DNA of 64,000 nt from CALNYS01 sp942490855 (GCA_942490855.1 CALNYS010000004.1:310001-374000), one strand, 5' to 3'. Counted from the stretch's first letter, positions 1 through 9,893 are shown. A program made the numbers and translations. Notes: generated from the letters alone by a model not told the origin.

Positions 1-60
1 GATCGCGAAGAGGAGGCCGATGGCGGCGTAGGCGGCGAGGACGAGGAGGGCGATGGTCAT
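1..60 (-). CDS. N-terminal fragment of a membrane protein
   Basis: Only the first 20 codons are in the window; the gene continues beyond the left edge. The visible peptide starts MTIALLVLAAYAAIGLLFAI, an uncharged stretch that looks like a first membrane helix or a signal anchor. Its ATG overlaps the TGA stop of the upstream kinase gene in an ATGA arrangement (4 bp). That suggests translational coupling, so the product may act with the kinase. The family cannot be told from this fragment. Confidence 0.6.
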   Translation of the reverse strand, partial: MTIALLVLAAYAAIGLLFAI

Positions 61-2702
61 CGGTTGGTTGGATCGTTGAACTGGGCGTACCAGCTTTGGA
101 TGAGCGAGATGGAGCGGGGGCGGAGTTCGCCGTCGATCGTTCGAGTCGCGAGGAACCGCTCTCCGTTCGGGTCCATGCTCCAGCCGTTTTCCAGCGAGAC
201 GTTGACCGCTTCGGCGTCGAGGACCTGTCGCGGCGAGCTGAACGTGAGCGTCGGTTCCCGTGTGACGTCAACGGCGTACACACTGCTGTCGTCGAGCGCG
301 CAGTACATGATGCGCGTGCCGTCCGACGACCAGGTGGGTTCGATGCCGGAATCGGTGGAGATCTGCCACCTGCCGTCGCCCGAGGGGAAACGGGTGCAGT
401 AGATCTGCGCTTCGCCATCGCTCCTTGTGGTGTAGAGGAGGAGGGACCCGTCGGGGCTGAGGGCGAAGGCTTTGTAGGTCGAGCCGCTCATATCCACGAC
501 GTGCGAACGCGACTCGGTGTCGTCGAGGGGCACGGCTTTGACCGAGATTTTTTGCCCGCCGGGTTGATCAACGTACGCGCCCAGGGTCCAGTCTGCGCTG
601 AGCGTTGAGAGAGCGCCGGGGAGCGTCGGGCGGGTTTCACCGCTCCCATCAGCGGCGAGAAACCTGGTGAAAAGCACGCTCTCGGTCCCGGGGGCGAACC
701 CGATCACCACGATCTCGGAACCATCTGGGGACCATGCGACCGGCGCCTGCATCTGCTCGGAGAACGTGATGCGCGTGTTGGTCCGGCGCACGGTGTCGTG
801 CACCCAGATGTCAAACTTGGGCGAGACGCCGGTTGAGAACGCGATCTTGGAGGCGTCGGGTGAGACGAGGACTCCGAAATAGACCTCGTGGCGGCTGTCG
901 ATCACTTCGACGTCGCCCTCGGACGTCACCCACACGAGCGAGGAGGGCGCGGTGGCCGTCCCGCGCAGGACCACGAGGTCCCCGGTGTTGGAAACGGACG
1001 CGGTCCACGCCCCGGGTTCGGCGAGGAACGGCTCACCCGACGTCTCCATCCGGCTGGGAGTGAAGGGGACTGCCCAGACGTCGCGATCGAAGCCGCCCAT
1101 GGCGTAGAGCACGTGCCCGGATGGTGCGTAGGTCGGGCGCGAGAGCAAGTCATCCGAGTTCCCCGCAAGATCGACCGTGTGCTCGCCGTCACTCGCGACG
1201 ATGTTGAAACTGAAGTTGAGTTGATGGACAACGTAGAGCAACGTGTTTGTGCCCGGGACGACCGAAACATCGTGGTAATCGACGATGGATTCATTGTTGG
1301 GCACGATCACGGTCGGGGCCCCGCCTCGCGCGGGGATCTGCATGATCCCCTGCTCGGTGTCCGCGACGACGAGGTGGTTGTCTGCGGTCCAGCCGCCACC
1401 GCTATGCTCGTGGAGCGAGAGCGGTTCGGTCGTGAGGCGCAGCGGGGCGCCGCCGGCCAGCGGGAGCTTGTACAGGTACCGCTGGTCGTAGTACACGATG
1501 GACTGTGAGTCCGGGGACCAGAAGACGGCGATCGCGTCGTGCGTCTCGGTGAGGGTGCGCGAGTCGAACGAGTTGATGTCACGGAGCTGGACGACCCCGT
1601 CGAGGATGTACGCCACGTGCGCCCCGTCCGGGGAGATCATCGACATGACAGAGTCGAACTCCGCGGCCTCGCTCTCGACCTTGAGGTCGAACCTGGCGAC
1701 GGGGCGTTGCGGGATCGGGCGGGTGGCGACGACGCCCGCCCAGACGGCCGCGAGGAGGGCGATGAGCACGAGCGCGGCGCCCCCCCACTTCACGCCGGCG
1801 CCGGAGCGCTGACGGGGCGGTTCGGGGGCGGGCTCGGCGAGGCTGCGGCGCAGGTCGAGGCGGACGTCGCCGATGTCTCGGTAGCGCTCGCTCTTGTCAC
1901 GAACGAGGCAGCGGTCGATGACGCGCCGGACGCCCGCGGGCGTCGTGCGGGGCAGCGCGCTGGCGTCGATGTCTTTGTGCAGGACGGCGGCGATGGAGTC
2001 GCTGACCGTCTCGCCGCAGAAGGGCGAGGCGCCGGTGAGCATCTCGTAGAGGATCACGCCGAAGGCCCAGATGTCGGTGCGTTTGTCGACGCGCCGCCCG
2101 CGGGCCTGCTCGGGGCTCATGTAGGCGGCGGTGCCGAGGATGACGCCGGCGATGGTGGGCGAGTGGGCGGCGGGGCTGGTGAGCGTCGGGTTCTGGCTCA
2201 GCGAGGCGGAGCTCGAGGCCGGGTCGTCCACGCGGGCGAGCCCGAAGTCCAAGACCTTCGCTTGGCCGTCGCTGGTGATTTTGATATTCGCGGGCTTGAG
2301 GTCGCGGTGGATGACGCCGGCCTCGTGCGCGGCCTCGACGCCGGCGGCGATCTGGCAGGCGATCTCGACGGCGTCCTCGACAGGGAGCGGAGCGTGATCG
2401 ATGCGCTCCTCGAGCGTCTCGCCGTCGACGTACTCGAGGATGAGGTACTTGATTCCGCCTTGCTCCTCGAGGCCGTGGATGCCGGCGAGGTTGGGGTGGT
2501 TGAGGCTCGCGAGCGTGCGGGCCTCGCGCTCGAAGCGCTCGAGCCTGGCGGCGTCCTCGGACAGCTCGTGCGGGAGCGTCTTGATCGCGACGTCGCGGTT
2601 GAGGCGGGTGTCCCGCGCGAGGTAGACCACACCCATGCCGCCGCGGCCGATCTCGTGCGAAACGGAGTAGTGGGCGATGCTGTCGGGGGTATTTTCGGTC
2701 AC
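57..2702 (-). CDS. Membrane Ser/Thr protein kinase with C-terminal TolB-like propeller
   Basis: 881 aa from a GTG start. An N-terminal Hanks-type kinase domain carries the glycine loop (GRGGMGVVY, about 19-27), the catalytic lysine in DVAIK (41), HRDLKPAN (132-139), DFG (152-154) and the AYMSPEQ segment. All key residues are present, so it should be active. A single membrane helix lies at about 307-327. The rest is a WD40/TolB-like (PD40) propeller with repeated (W/S/V)SPD(G/A) motifs, which would be exported if the kinase is cytoplasmic. Architecture and active-site loops closely match the kinase at 4261-6966. The gene is divergent from the TPR-sulfotransferase and overlaps the next gene on its strand by 4 bp. 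The signal sensed is unknown. Confidence 0.93.
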   Translation of the reverse strand: MTENTPDSIAHYSVSHEIGRGGMGVVYLARDTRLNRDVAIKTLPHELSEDAARLERFEREARTLASLNHPNLAGIHGLEEQGGIKYLILEYVDGETLEERIDHAPLPVEDAVEIACQIAAGVEAAHEAGVIHRDLKPANIKITSDGQAKVLDFGLARVDDPASSSASLSQNPTLTSPAAHSPTIAGVILGTAAYMSPEQARGRRVDKRTDIWAFGVILYEMLTGASPFCGETVSDSIAAVLHKDIDASALPRTTPAGVRRVIDRCLVRDKSERYRDIGDVRLDLRRSLAEPAPEPPRQRSGAGVKWGGAALVLIALLAAVWAGVVATRPIPQRPVARFDLKVESEAAEFDSVMSMISPDGAHVAYILDGVVQLRDINSFDSRTLTETHDAIAVFWSPDSQSIVYYDQRYLYKLPLAGGAPLRLTTEPLSLHEHSGGGWTADNHLVVADTEQGIMQIPARGGAPTVIVPNNESIVDYHDVSVVPGTNTLLYVVHQLNFSFNIVASDGEHTVDLAGNSDDLLSRPTYAPSGHVLYAMGGFDRDVWAVPFTPSRMETSGEPFLAEPGAWTASVSNTGDLVVLRGTATAPSSLVWVTSEGDVEVIDSRHEVYFGVLVSPDASKIAFSTGVSPKFDIWVHDTVRRTNTRITFSEQMQAPVAWSPDGSEIVVIGFAPGTESVLFTRFLAADGSGETRPTLPGALSTLSADWTLGAYVDQPGGQKISVKAVPLDDTESRSHVVDMSGSTYKAFALSPDGSLLLYTTRSDGEAQIYCTRFPSGDGRWQISTDSGIEPTWSSDGTRIMYCALDDSSVYAVDVTREPTLTFSSPRQVLDAEAVNVSLENGWSMDPNGERFLATRTIDGELRPRSISLIQSWYAQFNDPTNR

Positions 2703-2772
2703 GCGGTGAGTGTACTCGTTCGTCTCCCGGGGCTGCGCGCCGCGGCGGGAGGGACGCCGCTAGGCTGCACGC

Positions 2773-4230
2773 ATGAACGAACCCAGCCCGACGACGTCGC
2801 CGATCCGCACCCTGTTCGAGTCTGGCCAGCTCGGGCAGGCGTTCCAGCTCGCGGCTCAGACCGTGCAGCGCGACCCGTCGGACTTCGACGCGTGGTGCGT
2901 GCTGGGGCACATCAAGCAGTTCCAGGGGTTGTGGAGCGAAGCGCAGCAGTGCGCCGCGAACGCGCTGAGGATCCGCGCTCACGACCCGGAGGCGCTGCTC
3001 CTGCTGGCGTCGGTGCTTGGCGCGATGGGACAGACGGACGCGGCGATCGCGCGGTGCGACGAGCTTCTCGCGATCGATGGCGCGCACGAGGGCGCGCGGT
3101 GCGCGAAGGCGGGGTTCCTGGAGCGGGCGGGGCGCCTCGAGGAGGCGCTGGCGATCGTTGACAGTTTCGGCGCGGCGGCGCCGATCGCCGCGGCGGTGGT
3201 GCTAGTCCGGGCGCGGCTGCGCGAGGGGAGGTTCGAGGACGCGCTTACCGCGGCGGACGCGGCGCTCGCGCGGGAGGACGTCCCGGGGCGCCAGCGGTAC
3301 CAGCTGCACATGCTCCGCAGCCGGGCGCTCGATCGGCTCGGGCGGTACGACGAGGCGTTCGACGCGGGGGAAGCCGGCAACGCGCTGGCGCTCCCCGAGA
3401 ACGCGCCGAGCGGGGCGTACGCGCAGCTCGCCGACGCGGTAATCGCTGCGTACACGCCCGAGGCGTTCGCGTCGTTCCCGCGCAACAACGCCGCGACGGC
3501 GGCGCACGTGTTCATCGCCGGGTTCCCGCGTTCTGGCACGACGCTGGTCGAGCAGATCCTCGACGCGCACCCGGGGGCGGTGGGCGTGGGCGAGGCGAAG
3601 GAGATCGACGTCGCGACCCGCACGCTCCAGGCGCTGACGGGCGCGTTCGTCGAGTACCCGGGGTGCGCCGCGTTCGCGGGCGAGCCGGTGCTGGGGCAGA
3701 TCGCCCGCGCGTACGAGCAGGCCATGCACGCTCACGGCTTCACGGGCGCCCCGGTGCTCGTGAACAAGAACCTCCAGAACCTGCTGCACGTGGGGTTCAT
3801 CGCGCAGCTCTTCCCGAAGGCGCGGTTTATCCTGACGCAGCGCGATCCGCGGGACGTCGCGGTGTCGTGTTTCTTCGGTCAGTTCCGCGCCGAGGCGATG
3901 CCCCACCTGTTCCGGATGGACGACATCGCGGCGTCGCTGGAGGCGGCGGAGCGTTTGACGGCGCACTGGCAGGAACTGCTGCCGGACCAGACGTGCGTGG
4001 TGCGCTACGAGGACCTGGTGCGCGACCACGAGGCGCAGACCCGGCGGGTGGTCGGCTTCGCGGGGCTGGGGTGGGACGAGCGGTGCCTGCGGTATTACGA
4101 GTCGGGGCGCACCGTGATGACGCTGGCGTACGACCAGGTCTCGCGCCCCATCTACGACTCGTCCATCGGGCGGTACGCCAGGTACCAGGACCACCTCGGG
4201 CGGGTCGGCGCGATGGGCTCGGGAAGCTGA
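2773..4230 (+). CDS. TPR-repeat sulfotransferase
   Basis: 485 aa. The N-terminal half (about 10-230) is alanine-rich TPR-like helices. The C-terminal half is a PAPS-dependent sulfotransferase domain. The 5'-phosphosulfate loop GFPRSGTT is at 250-257, and the 3'-phosphate-binding segment RDPRDVAVSCFF starts near 357. The domain would move sulfate from PAPS to an unidentified acceptor (sugar, protein or small molecule). No signal peptide is seen, so the product is probably cytoplasmic. It sits between two paralogous kinase-propeller genes. The ATG lies 70 bp from the divergent kinase start, so the promoters for both must be in that gap. TPR-sulfotransferase fusions are a known family; the substrate here is not predictable. 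Confidence 0.9.
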   Translation: MNEPSPTTSPIRTLFESGQLGQAFQLAAQTVQRDPSDFDAWCVLGHIKQFQGLWSEAQQCAANALRIRAHDPEALLLLASVLGAMGQTDAAIARCDELLAIDGAHEGARCAKAGFLERAGRLEEALAIVDSFGAAAPIAAAVVLVRARLREGRFEDALTAADAALAREDVPGRQRYQLHMLRSRALDRLGRYDEAFDAGEAGNALALPENAPSGAYAQLADAVIAAYTPEAFASFPRNNAATAAHVFIAGFPRSGTTLVEQILDAHPGAVGVGEAKEIDVATRTLQALTGAFVEYPGCAAFAGEPVLGQIARAYEQAMHAHGFTGAPVLVNKNLQNLLHVGFIAQLFPKARFILTQRDPRDVAVSCFFGQFRAEAMPHLFRMDDIAASLEAAERLTAHWQELLPDQTCVVRYEDLVRDHEAQTRRVVGFAGLGWDERCLRYYESGRTVMTLAYDQVSRPIYDSSIGRYARYQDHLGRVGAMGSGS

Positions 4231-4260
4231 TCACGCGCGGGTGTTCGCTACACTCGGCGT

Positions 4261-6966
4261 GTGACTGACCACTCCCCTCCGGCTTCGATCTCTCACTACA
4301 CGATCACCCGCGAGCTCGGGCGCGGCGGGATGGGCGTGGTGTACCTCGCGCGGGACACCCGGCTCGACCGGGACGTGGCGATCAAGTCGCTCCCCGCGGA
4401 GCTGGCGTCCGACCCGGCGCGGCTTGAGCGGTTCGAGCGCGAGGCGAAGACGCTGGCGCAGCTCCATCACCCCAACATCGCGGCGATCTACGGGGTCGAG
4501 GTGCAGGACGGCGCCCGGTACCTCGTGCTCGAGTACGTCGAGGGCGACACGCTCGCGGAGCGGCTGGACCGCGGGCCGCTGGCGCTCGACGACGCGGTGG
4601 AACTCGCGGGGCAGATCGCGGCGGGGATCGAGGCCGCGCACGAGGCGGGGGTGGTGCACCGCGACCTAAAGCCGGGGAACGTGATCCTGACGCCCGACGG
4701 GCACGCGAAGGTGCTGGATTTCGGGCTCGCGCGCGCGGACGATCCGCAGAGCAACTCGAGCGCCGGGCTCGACAGCCCGACGATGACGACGCCCGTGATG
4801 CACTCGCCGACCATCGCCGGGGCGATCCTCGGGACGGCGCCGTACATGAGCCCCGAGCAGGCGCGCGGGCGGCGGGTCGATTCGCGCACGGATGTGTGGT
4901 CGTTCGGCGTGGTGCTGTACGAGATGCTCACGGGCGAGGGCCCCTTCCGCGGCGAGACGGCGACCGACTCGATCGGCGCGATCCTGCACAAGGACGTGGA
5001 CCTCGACCGCCTGCCCGCGCAGACGCCGGCGATGGTCCGCCACGTGATGCGCCGCTGCCTCGAGCGCGACAAGACCAAGCGGATGCAGGCGATCGGCGAC
5101 GTGCGCGTGGAGCTGGAGGAAGCGGCGCGGCTGCTGGAGTCCGGGGAGTACGAGCCCGTCGGCGCGGCGGCGGCGACGCGCAGGAAGTCGTGGGCCTGGC
5201 CGTTTGTCGCCGCGTTGCTGTTCGGCGGGCTGCTCGCGTCGCTCCTGCTGCGCCCGTCGGCCGCCGCACCGACGCTCGCCGCACCAACGACCACCGCGAT
5301 GCCCCGGATCGGAGCGGTCACGCAGCTCACGGACGTGGCGGGGCAGGAGATGAGCCCCGCGCTCTCGCCCGACGGGAAGACCCTGCTCTATGTCATGTTC
5401 GAGGGCGGCGGCAGCGTCATCTATGCGCAGCGGGTGGGCGGGTCGAACCCGATCAACCTGACGCCCGGGCCTGGTGTCCTGAATACTGACCCCGCGTTCA
5501 GCCCTGACGGGGAGCGCATCGCGTTCGTGTCCTCCCGAGAGGGCGGTGGCGTCTTCGTGATGGGCGCGACGGGCGAGAACCCGCGCCGGGTGAGCGACGT
5601 AGGGTTTGATCCTGCATGGTCGCCCGATGGGCGCTCGCTGGTCTACACGACTCAGATGGTGATCGGCCCGCTGAGCCGAACAGCGAGGGCTTCGCTGTGG
5701 ATCGTGGAGGTCGAGACGCGTGAACGCCGTCGGCTCGACACGGCGGACCCGGACGACGACTCGGTCTTTTCGGGGGACGCCGTCGAGCCCGCGTGGTCGC
5801 CTGACGGGTCGCGGATCGTTTTCTGGGGTCTTCGCGACGGGCAGCGCGATCTCTACACGATCAGCGCGGAGGGCGGGGATCGCGTCGCGCTCACGGAGGA
5901 CGCGCCGACGGACTGGAACCCGGTGTGGTCGCCCGACGGGCGCTCGATCCTGTTCCTGAGCGACCGGAGCGGTCGCGACGGGCTGTGGCGCCTGCCGCTC
6001 GGCGCGGACGGGCGCGCGGCGGGCGATCCGGTTGAGCTCATGCCCGGGCCGGCGTCGATCGTCGAGTTCGCCTCGACGCCCGACGGGTCGCGTCTCGTGG
6101 TCACCGAGAAGCGGGTGCGCAGTGTGATCGAGCGGGTCGGCTTCGACCCCGAGCAGGAGACGTTCGTAGGACGTCCCGAGATCGTGCACGAATCCTCGGT
6201 GGTGATGTTCCAAACCGATGTCAGCCCCGACGGTGAGTGGATCGCGTTCACCACGGGCAGCGCTCAGGAAGACATCAACGTGCTCCGCACCGACGGGACC
6301 GGGCGACGCCAGCTCACGGACGACGTGTACAAAGATCGTGGCGCGGTGTGGACATCTGACGCCCGCTCGCTGATCTTCTACTCCGACCGCGAGGGCCCGT
6401 ACAAGGTCTTTCGCATGAACCGCGACGGCACGGACATGACGATGATCCTGGACGAAGACGACGGTGGGCACACGGTGCCGAGCTTGTCCCCGGACGGGCG
6501 GCTGCTCTACGCGACGGGTATGAACGCGGGGAACAGACTGTATGCGCTCTCGCCCGACGGAACGTATGAAGAGGTCGAGGCGCCGCTTTCGGAACTGTAC
6601 GGGTGCGAGTGGTCGCCGGACAGCACGGCGATCCTCGCGTTCGCCGTCCAAGCCGATGGCACGCGCGGCTACGTGTACGTGAACCTCAGCGATAAGAGCG
6701 AGACACTGCTGCGTGGCCCTAACGGGCATCTCCTCGTGACCACAAGCCCGGCGCCCCCGAACTGGCTCGATACCCACCGGTTCCTCGGGTGGGACGCGTC
6801 GAGCGGCTCGTTTTATATCGGCGACACGAGCACGGATACCGTTCGCATGATCGAAGGCGCGGCCGGGCCGATCTACCAGCTCCACGTGGTAAAGAGCGGC
6901 ACCGAGGTCTATCTCTCACGGAACTATTTAGACACCAACCTGTGGATGGTGGAACTGGAGGAGTAG
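4261..6966 (+). CDS. Membrane Ser/Thr protein kinase with C-terminal TolB-like propeller
   Basis: 901 aa from a GTG start 30 bp after the sulfotransferase stop, so probably co-transcribed with it. The kinase domain is complete: GRGGMGVVYLARDTRLD at the start, DVAIK with the catalytic lysine near 42, HRDLKPGN, DFGLA and PYMSPEQ. A membrane helix follows at about 311-330. Then comes a propeller of PD40/TolB-type blades (repeated SPDG motifs such as LSPDGK, FSPDGE, WSPDGR). It is a paralogue of the kinase at 57-2702. The mscS-like gene starts 3 bp after its stop, which makes a likely unit of sulfotransferase, kinase and channel. Targets are unknown. Confidence 0.93.
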   Translation: MTDHSPPASISHYTITRELGRGGMGVVYLARDTRLDRDVAIKSLPAELASDPARLERFEREAKTLAQLHHPNIAAIYGVEVQDGARYLVLEYVEGDTLAERLDRGPLALDDAVELAGQIAAGIEAAHEAGVVHRDLKPGNVILTPDGHAKVLDFGLARADDPQSNSSAGLDSPTMTTPVMHSPTIAGAILGTAPYMSPEQARGRRVDSRTDVWSFGVVLYEMLTGEGPFRGETATDSIGAILHKDVDLDRLPAQTPAMVRHVMRRCLERDKTKRMQAIGDVRVELEEAARLLESGEYEPVGAAAATRRKSWAWPFVAALLFGGLLASLLLRPSAAAPTLAAPTTTAMPRIGAVTQLTDVAGQEMSPALSPDGKTLLYVMFEGGGSVIYAQRVGGSNPINLTPGPGVLNTDPAFSPDGERIAFVSSREGGGVFVMGATGENPRRVSDVGFDPAWSPDGRSLVYTTQMVIGPLSRTARASLWIVEVETRERRRLDTADPDDDSVFSGDAVEPAWSPDGSRIVFWGLRDGQRDLYTISAEGGDRVALTEDAPTDWNPVWSPDGRSILFLSDRSGRDGLWRLPLGADGRAAGDPVELMPGPASIVEFASTPDGSRLVVTEKRVRSVIERVGFDPEQETFVGRPEIVHESSVVMFQTDVSPDGEWIAFTTGSAQEDINVLRTDGTGRRQLTDDVYKDRGAVWTSDARSLIFYSDREGPYKVFRMNRDGTDMTMILDEDDGGHTVPSLSPDGRLLYATGMNAGNRLYALSPDGTYEEVEAPLSELYGCEWSPDSTAILAFAVQADGTRGYVYVNLSDKSETLLRGPNGHLLVTTSPAPPNWLDTHRFLGWDASSGSFYIGDTSTDTVRMIEGAAGPIYQLHVVKSGTEVYLSRNYLDTNLWMVELEE

Positions 6967-6969
6967 CCC

Positions 6970-7953
6970 GTGAACGAGGAGCTGCCGGCGACGACCGGGA
7001 CAACCAGCGAAGTGGGCGTTGATCAGGCGCCCGAAGAAGTGGTCGGTGAGACGATCTCGACGGGCTTCGAATCCGTCGGTGACCGGATCAGCGAAGTGAT
7101 CGAGAACCCGACGCTCGACACCGCGGTCGAGGCGCTCGGGCCGGTGCTCGTGGACGTCGGGCTGGCGATCATCGGGCTGATCGTCCTGCTGCTGATCGTG
7201 TCGATCGTCGGGCGCTGGGCGCAGAAGCTGACGCGGATGGCGCTCTCGCGCGTGCGCCTGGAAACGACCGTCGTTCAGTTCCTGGCGCGGGTCGCGAAGT
7301 ACACGGTGTGGGTGCTGGCGCTCCCGGTGGCGCTGGAGATCTTCGGGATCCAGACGGCGAGCTTCGCGGCGGTGATCGGCGCGATGGGGCTGGCGATCGG
7401 GCTGGCGATGCAGGGCTCGCTGTCGAACATCGCCGCCGGGATCATGCTGCTCATCCTGCGCCCGATCAAGATCGGGGACTGGGTGGAGATCGACGGGGAG
7501 TACGGCGAGATCACCGACGTGGGGATCTTCTACACGCACCTGAACACGTTCTCGAACAAGCTGGCGATCCTGCCCAACAGCCAGGTGCTGGGCGTGAAGA
7601 TCGAGCACTACACCGCCAACGACACGAGGCGCCTCGACATCCCGGTCGGCGTGGCGTACGGGACGGACCTCAAGCAGGCGCGCAGCGTGCTAGAAGAGGC
7701 GGCGGTCTCGTCGTCGCTCTCGCCCTACCCGAGCAACGGTCCGAGGGTCGTGCTCAGCGGGTTCGGGGACTCGTCGATCGACTTCGAGGTGCGCGTCTGG
7801 TGCAAGAGCCGGGAGTACTGGGAGCGCCAGACGACGGCGATCACCGCGATCAACGACGCGCTGGCGGGCGCAGGGATCGAGATCCCGTTCCCGCAGCGGA
7901 CGCTGACGTTCGGGGGGCGCCTGGGCGTGGACGCGGAGGGCTCGGACGGCTGA
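6970..7953 (+). CDS. mscS: MscS-family small-conductance mechanosensitive channel
   Basis: 327 aa from a GTG start 3 bp after the kinase stop, with a GGAGG-like ribosome site inside the end of the kinase gene. A non-membrane N-terminus of about 45 residues is followed by hydrophobic helices (about 48-78 and 95-125). The Gly/Ala-rich pore helix then reads through GAMGLAIGLAMQGSLSN, continuing into the beta domain that opens with RPIKIGDWVEI. This is the MscS core, which forms a heptameric pore that releases solutes on hypo-osmotic shock. Tight linkage to the kinase suggests co-regulation, but this is inference. It converges with the GGDEF gene 8 bp away, with no clear terminator between them. 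Confidence 0.92.
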   Translation: MNEELPATTGTTSEVGVDQAPEEVVGETISTGFESVGDRISEVIENPTLDTAVEALGPVLVDVGLAIIGLIVLLLIVSIVGRWAQKLTRMALSRVRLETTVVQFLARVAKYTVWVLALPVALEIFGIQTASFAAVIGAMGLAIGLAMQGSLSNIAAGIMLLILRPIKIGDWVEIDGEYGEITDVGIFYTHLNTFSNKLAILPNSQVLGVKIEHYTANDTRRLDIPVGVAYGTDLKQARSVLEEAAVSSSLSPYPSNGPRVVLSGFGDSSIDFEVRVWCKSREYWERQTTAITAINDALAGAGIEIPFPQRTLTFGGRLGVDAEGSDG

Positions 7954-7961
7954 GCGGGCGT

Positions 7962-9020
7962 TTAGGCGGCCTTCTGCTCGGACGTGCTGACGCTGACGCA
8001 GTTGCGCCCGTCGCTCTTGCTGGCGTACATCGCCTTGTCGGCCTCTTCCATCGCGTCTTCGATGCCGCCCCCCCACCCGGCGGGCAGGAGCGTGACGCCG
8101 ATGCTGGCGCTGACGGGGATGTGGGCGTCGGGGGTGCGGACGGGCTCGGCGGCGATCGCTTTGCCGAGCCGCTCGGCGAGCGCCTTCGCGACGCTTTCTG
8201 AATCGCACGGGGAGAGCACGCAGAGGAACTCGTCGCCACCGAGACGGCCGACCATGTCGGTTTCGCGGAGGGACGAGAGCATGCGCTTGGCGGCGGTGCG
8301 GAGCACCTCGTCGCCGGCGTTGTGCCCGTAGGTGTCGTTGATGTGCTTGAACTTGTCGAGGTCGAGCATCATGAGCCCGCAGTCGTCGCCCGCGAGCCTG
8401 GCCTGCCTGAGGGTCTCCTCCGCGAGGTCGAGGATCCCCTTGCGGTTCCACACACGGGTGAGCTGGTCGATGAGCGCGCGGCGCTGTTCGGCCGAGACCT
8501 CCTCGACGAGCGCCGCCTGGACCGCGTTCGCGGTCGCGGCCTGCATCTCGAGCTCGACGAGCGCCGCGATGTCGCGGAGCTGGTTCTTGTCGGTCTCGGT
8601 GAAGTTGTAGGTGTCGCTGTGGTTCACGCAGAGCATGCCGACCTTGAAACCGTCCGGCGAGCGGAGCTGCACGCCAGCGTAGAACACGACGTGCGGCGGG
8701 CCGGTGACGAGGGGGTTGTCCTTGAACCGCTCGTCAGCGCGCGCGTCCTCGACGATGAAGATCTCGTCCTCAAGGATCGCGTGCCCGCAGAAGGACACCC
8801 CGCGCGAGGTCTGGCACCTGTTGGAGCCCTGGATCGATTTGAAATACTGGCGGTCGGCCTCGACGAGCGAGACCGCGACGATATCCACGTCGAGGAGACG
8901 CTTGGCCAACCGGGTCAGCCGCTCGAACCGTTCATCGAGCGGCGTGTCCACGAGATTAAGGGCCCGAAGAGCCTGCAAACGCATGGGCTCGTCGGGAGCA
9001 AGATCGGGCTCGACTGACAC
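7962..9020 (-). CDS. GAF-domain diguanylate cyclase (GGDEF)
   Basis: 352 aa from a GTG start with an AAGGAG ribosome site just upstream. Residues of about 25-165 form a GAF sensor domain (FERLTRLAKRLLDVDIVAVS at its start). The C-terminal GGDEF domain has an intact GGDEF motif at 261-265. An RETD sequence at 252-255 lies exactly five residues upstream, the spacing of the RxxD inhibitory site for feedback by cyclic di-GMP. It should make c-di-GMP from two GTP in the cytoplasm. No membrane segment, EAL or HD-GYP domain is seen. The GAF ligand is unknown. c-di-GMP could influence the EPS and pilus loci elsewhere in the window, but no direct link is visible. Confidence 0.94.
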   Translation of the reverse strand: MSVEPDLAPDEPMRLQALRALNLVDTPLDERFERLTRLAKRLLDVDIVAVSLVEADRQYFKSIQGSNRCQTSRGVSFCGHAILEDEIFIVEDARADERFKDNPLVTGPPHVVFYAGVQLRSPDGFKVGMLCVNHSDTYNFTETDKNQLRDIAALVELEMQAATANAVQAALVEEVSAEQRRALIDQLTRVWNRKGILDLAEETLRQARLAGDDCGLMMLDLDKFKHINDTYGHNAGDEVLRTAAKRMLSSLRETDMVGRLGGDEFLCVLSPCDSESVAKALAERLGKAIAAEPVRTPDAHIPVSASIGVTLLPAGWGGGIEDAMEEADKAMYASKSDGRNCVSVSTSEQKAA

Positions 9021-9188
9021 TAGACGGCTCCTTGCAGATCGACTGTCGTTCCATCGGGCACGACCGCGCCCGAGTCCAGCCCGAGCGCACGCGCGGTGTG
9101 GGAATCGTCGGTCCGAGTGGGTTATTGAGGCGGGAGAGAGGGCCGGGCCACCTACTCATGGGGGCTGGGCCCGCTTCTGCGCGGGGCC

Positions 9189-9893
9189 TCAGCGCGGCTT
9201 GAGCATCACGACGACAGCGCTGGCCGACGCTCCGGTGCTGGTGCGGAACCCGATCGGGCCTGGCGCACACCAGCGGGCGTCGCCTGCTTTCAGCGCGAAC
9301 ACGCCGTCGGCGGTCGTCAGGGCGCCGGGGGCCTCGGCGACGACCACCACCGGCGTCGGGGCGTCGAGCGAGACGGGCTCGCGCGGCAGCGCTTCGACGC
9401 GCACGATGCGCGCCATGTCGTTCTCGATGAGCGTCTCGCCGGGGGCGGGGAGTTCGGCTCCGTCGAGGGCTGGCTGGGTGCTGAAGATCTCGACCGTCAC
9501 CACGCGGGCGGTGGTGGAGCCGATGTTGGCGGTGCGGTGGACGATGGCCGAGGCGCCGAAGGCAACGGCGCCTTGTTCGACGCGTTCGTCTTTCGTGGTC
9601 CCGTCGTCGTTGGTGATCCTGAATTCCGAGTCGGTCAGAAAAACCACGACCGATTCGATGGGGTGCGAGTGCAGGAGGGTTTCTTCACCCGGCGCGAGAC
9701 GGGTTTCCATCACGCGGACGTAGCCGTTCTGAAGCCGCAGGTGGTGGTGCGGCTCAAGAGCCCCGGGGAGGGACGGGTGGGGCGCCGCACACGCCGAGAG
9801 CGCCATCGCGGCAGAGAGGAAAGCGACCCTGCGAACGAGCACGCGCAGGGCGTCGAGAAAGGAGATTCGCGTCGCGCCGGGAGTGTTGTTCAT
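9189..9893 (-). CDS. Cupin-domain lipoprotein
   Basis: 234 aa from the ATG at 9893; an in-frame ATG at 9908 is also possible. The open frame runs further upstream through low-complexity sequence and into the tRNA region, so the longer form is unlikely. The N-terminus (FLDALRVLVRRVAFLSAAMA) ends in an LSAC lipobox, predicting a lipid-anchored exported protein. Residues of about 50-130 form a cupin barrel with the metal-site motif ETLLHSHPIESVVVFL. A second, weaker cupin-like half follows. It probably binds a metal and a small ligand or has oxygenase activity; nothing is more specific. It lies downstream of tRNA-Asp but is separated from it by a terminator. Confidence 0.8.
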   Translation of the reverse strand: MNNTPGATRISFLDALRVLVRRVAFLSAAMALSACAAPHPSLPGALEPHHHLRLQNGYVRVMETRLAPGEETLLHSHPIESVVVFLTDSEFRITNDDGTTKDERVEQGAVAFGASAIVHRTANIGSTTARVVTVEIFSTQPALDGAELPAPGETLIENDMARIVRVEALPREPVSLDAPTPVVVVAEAPGALTTADGVFALKAGDARWCAPGPIGFRTSTGASASAVVVMLKPR

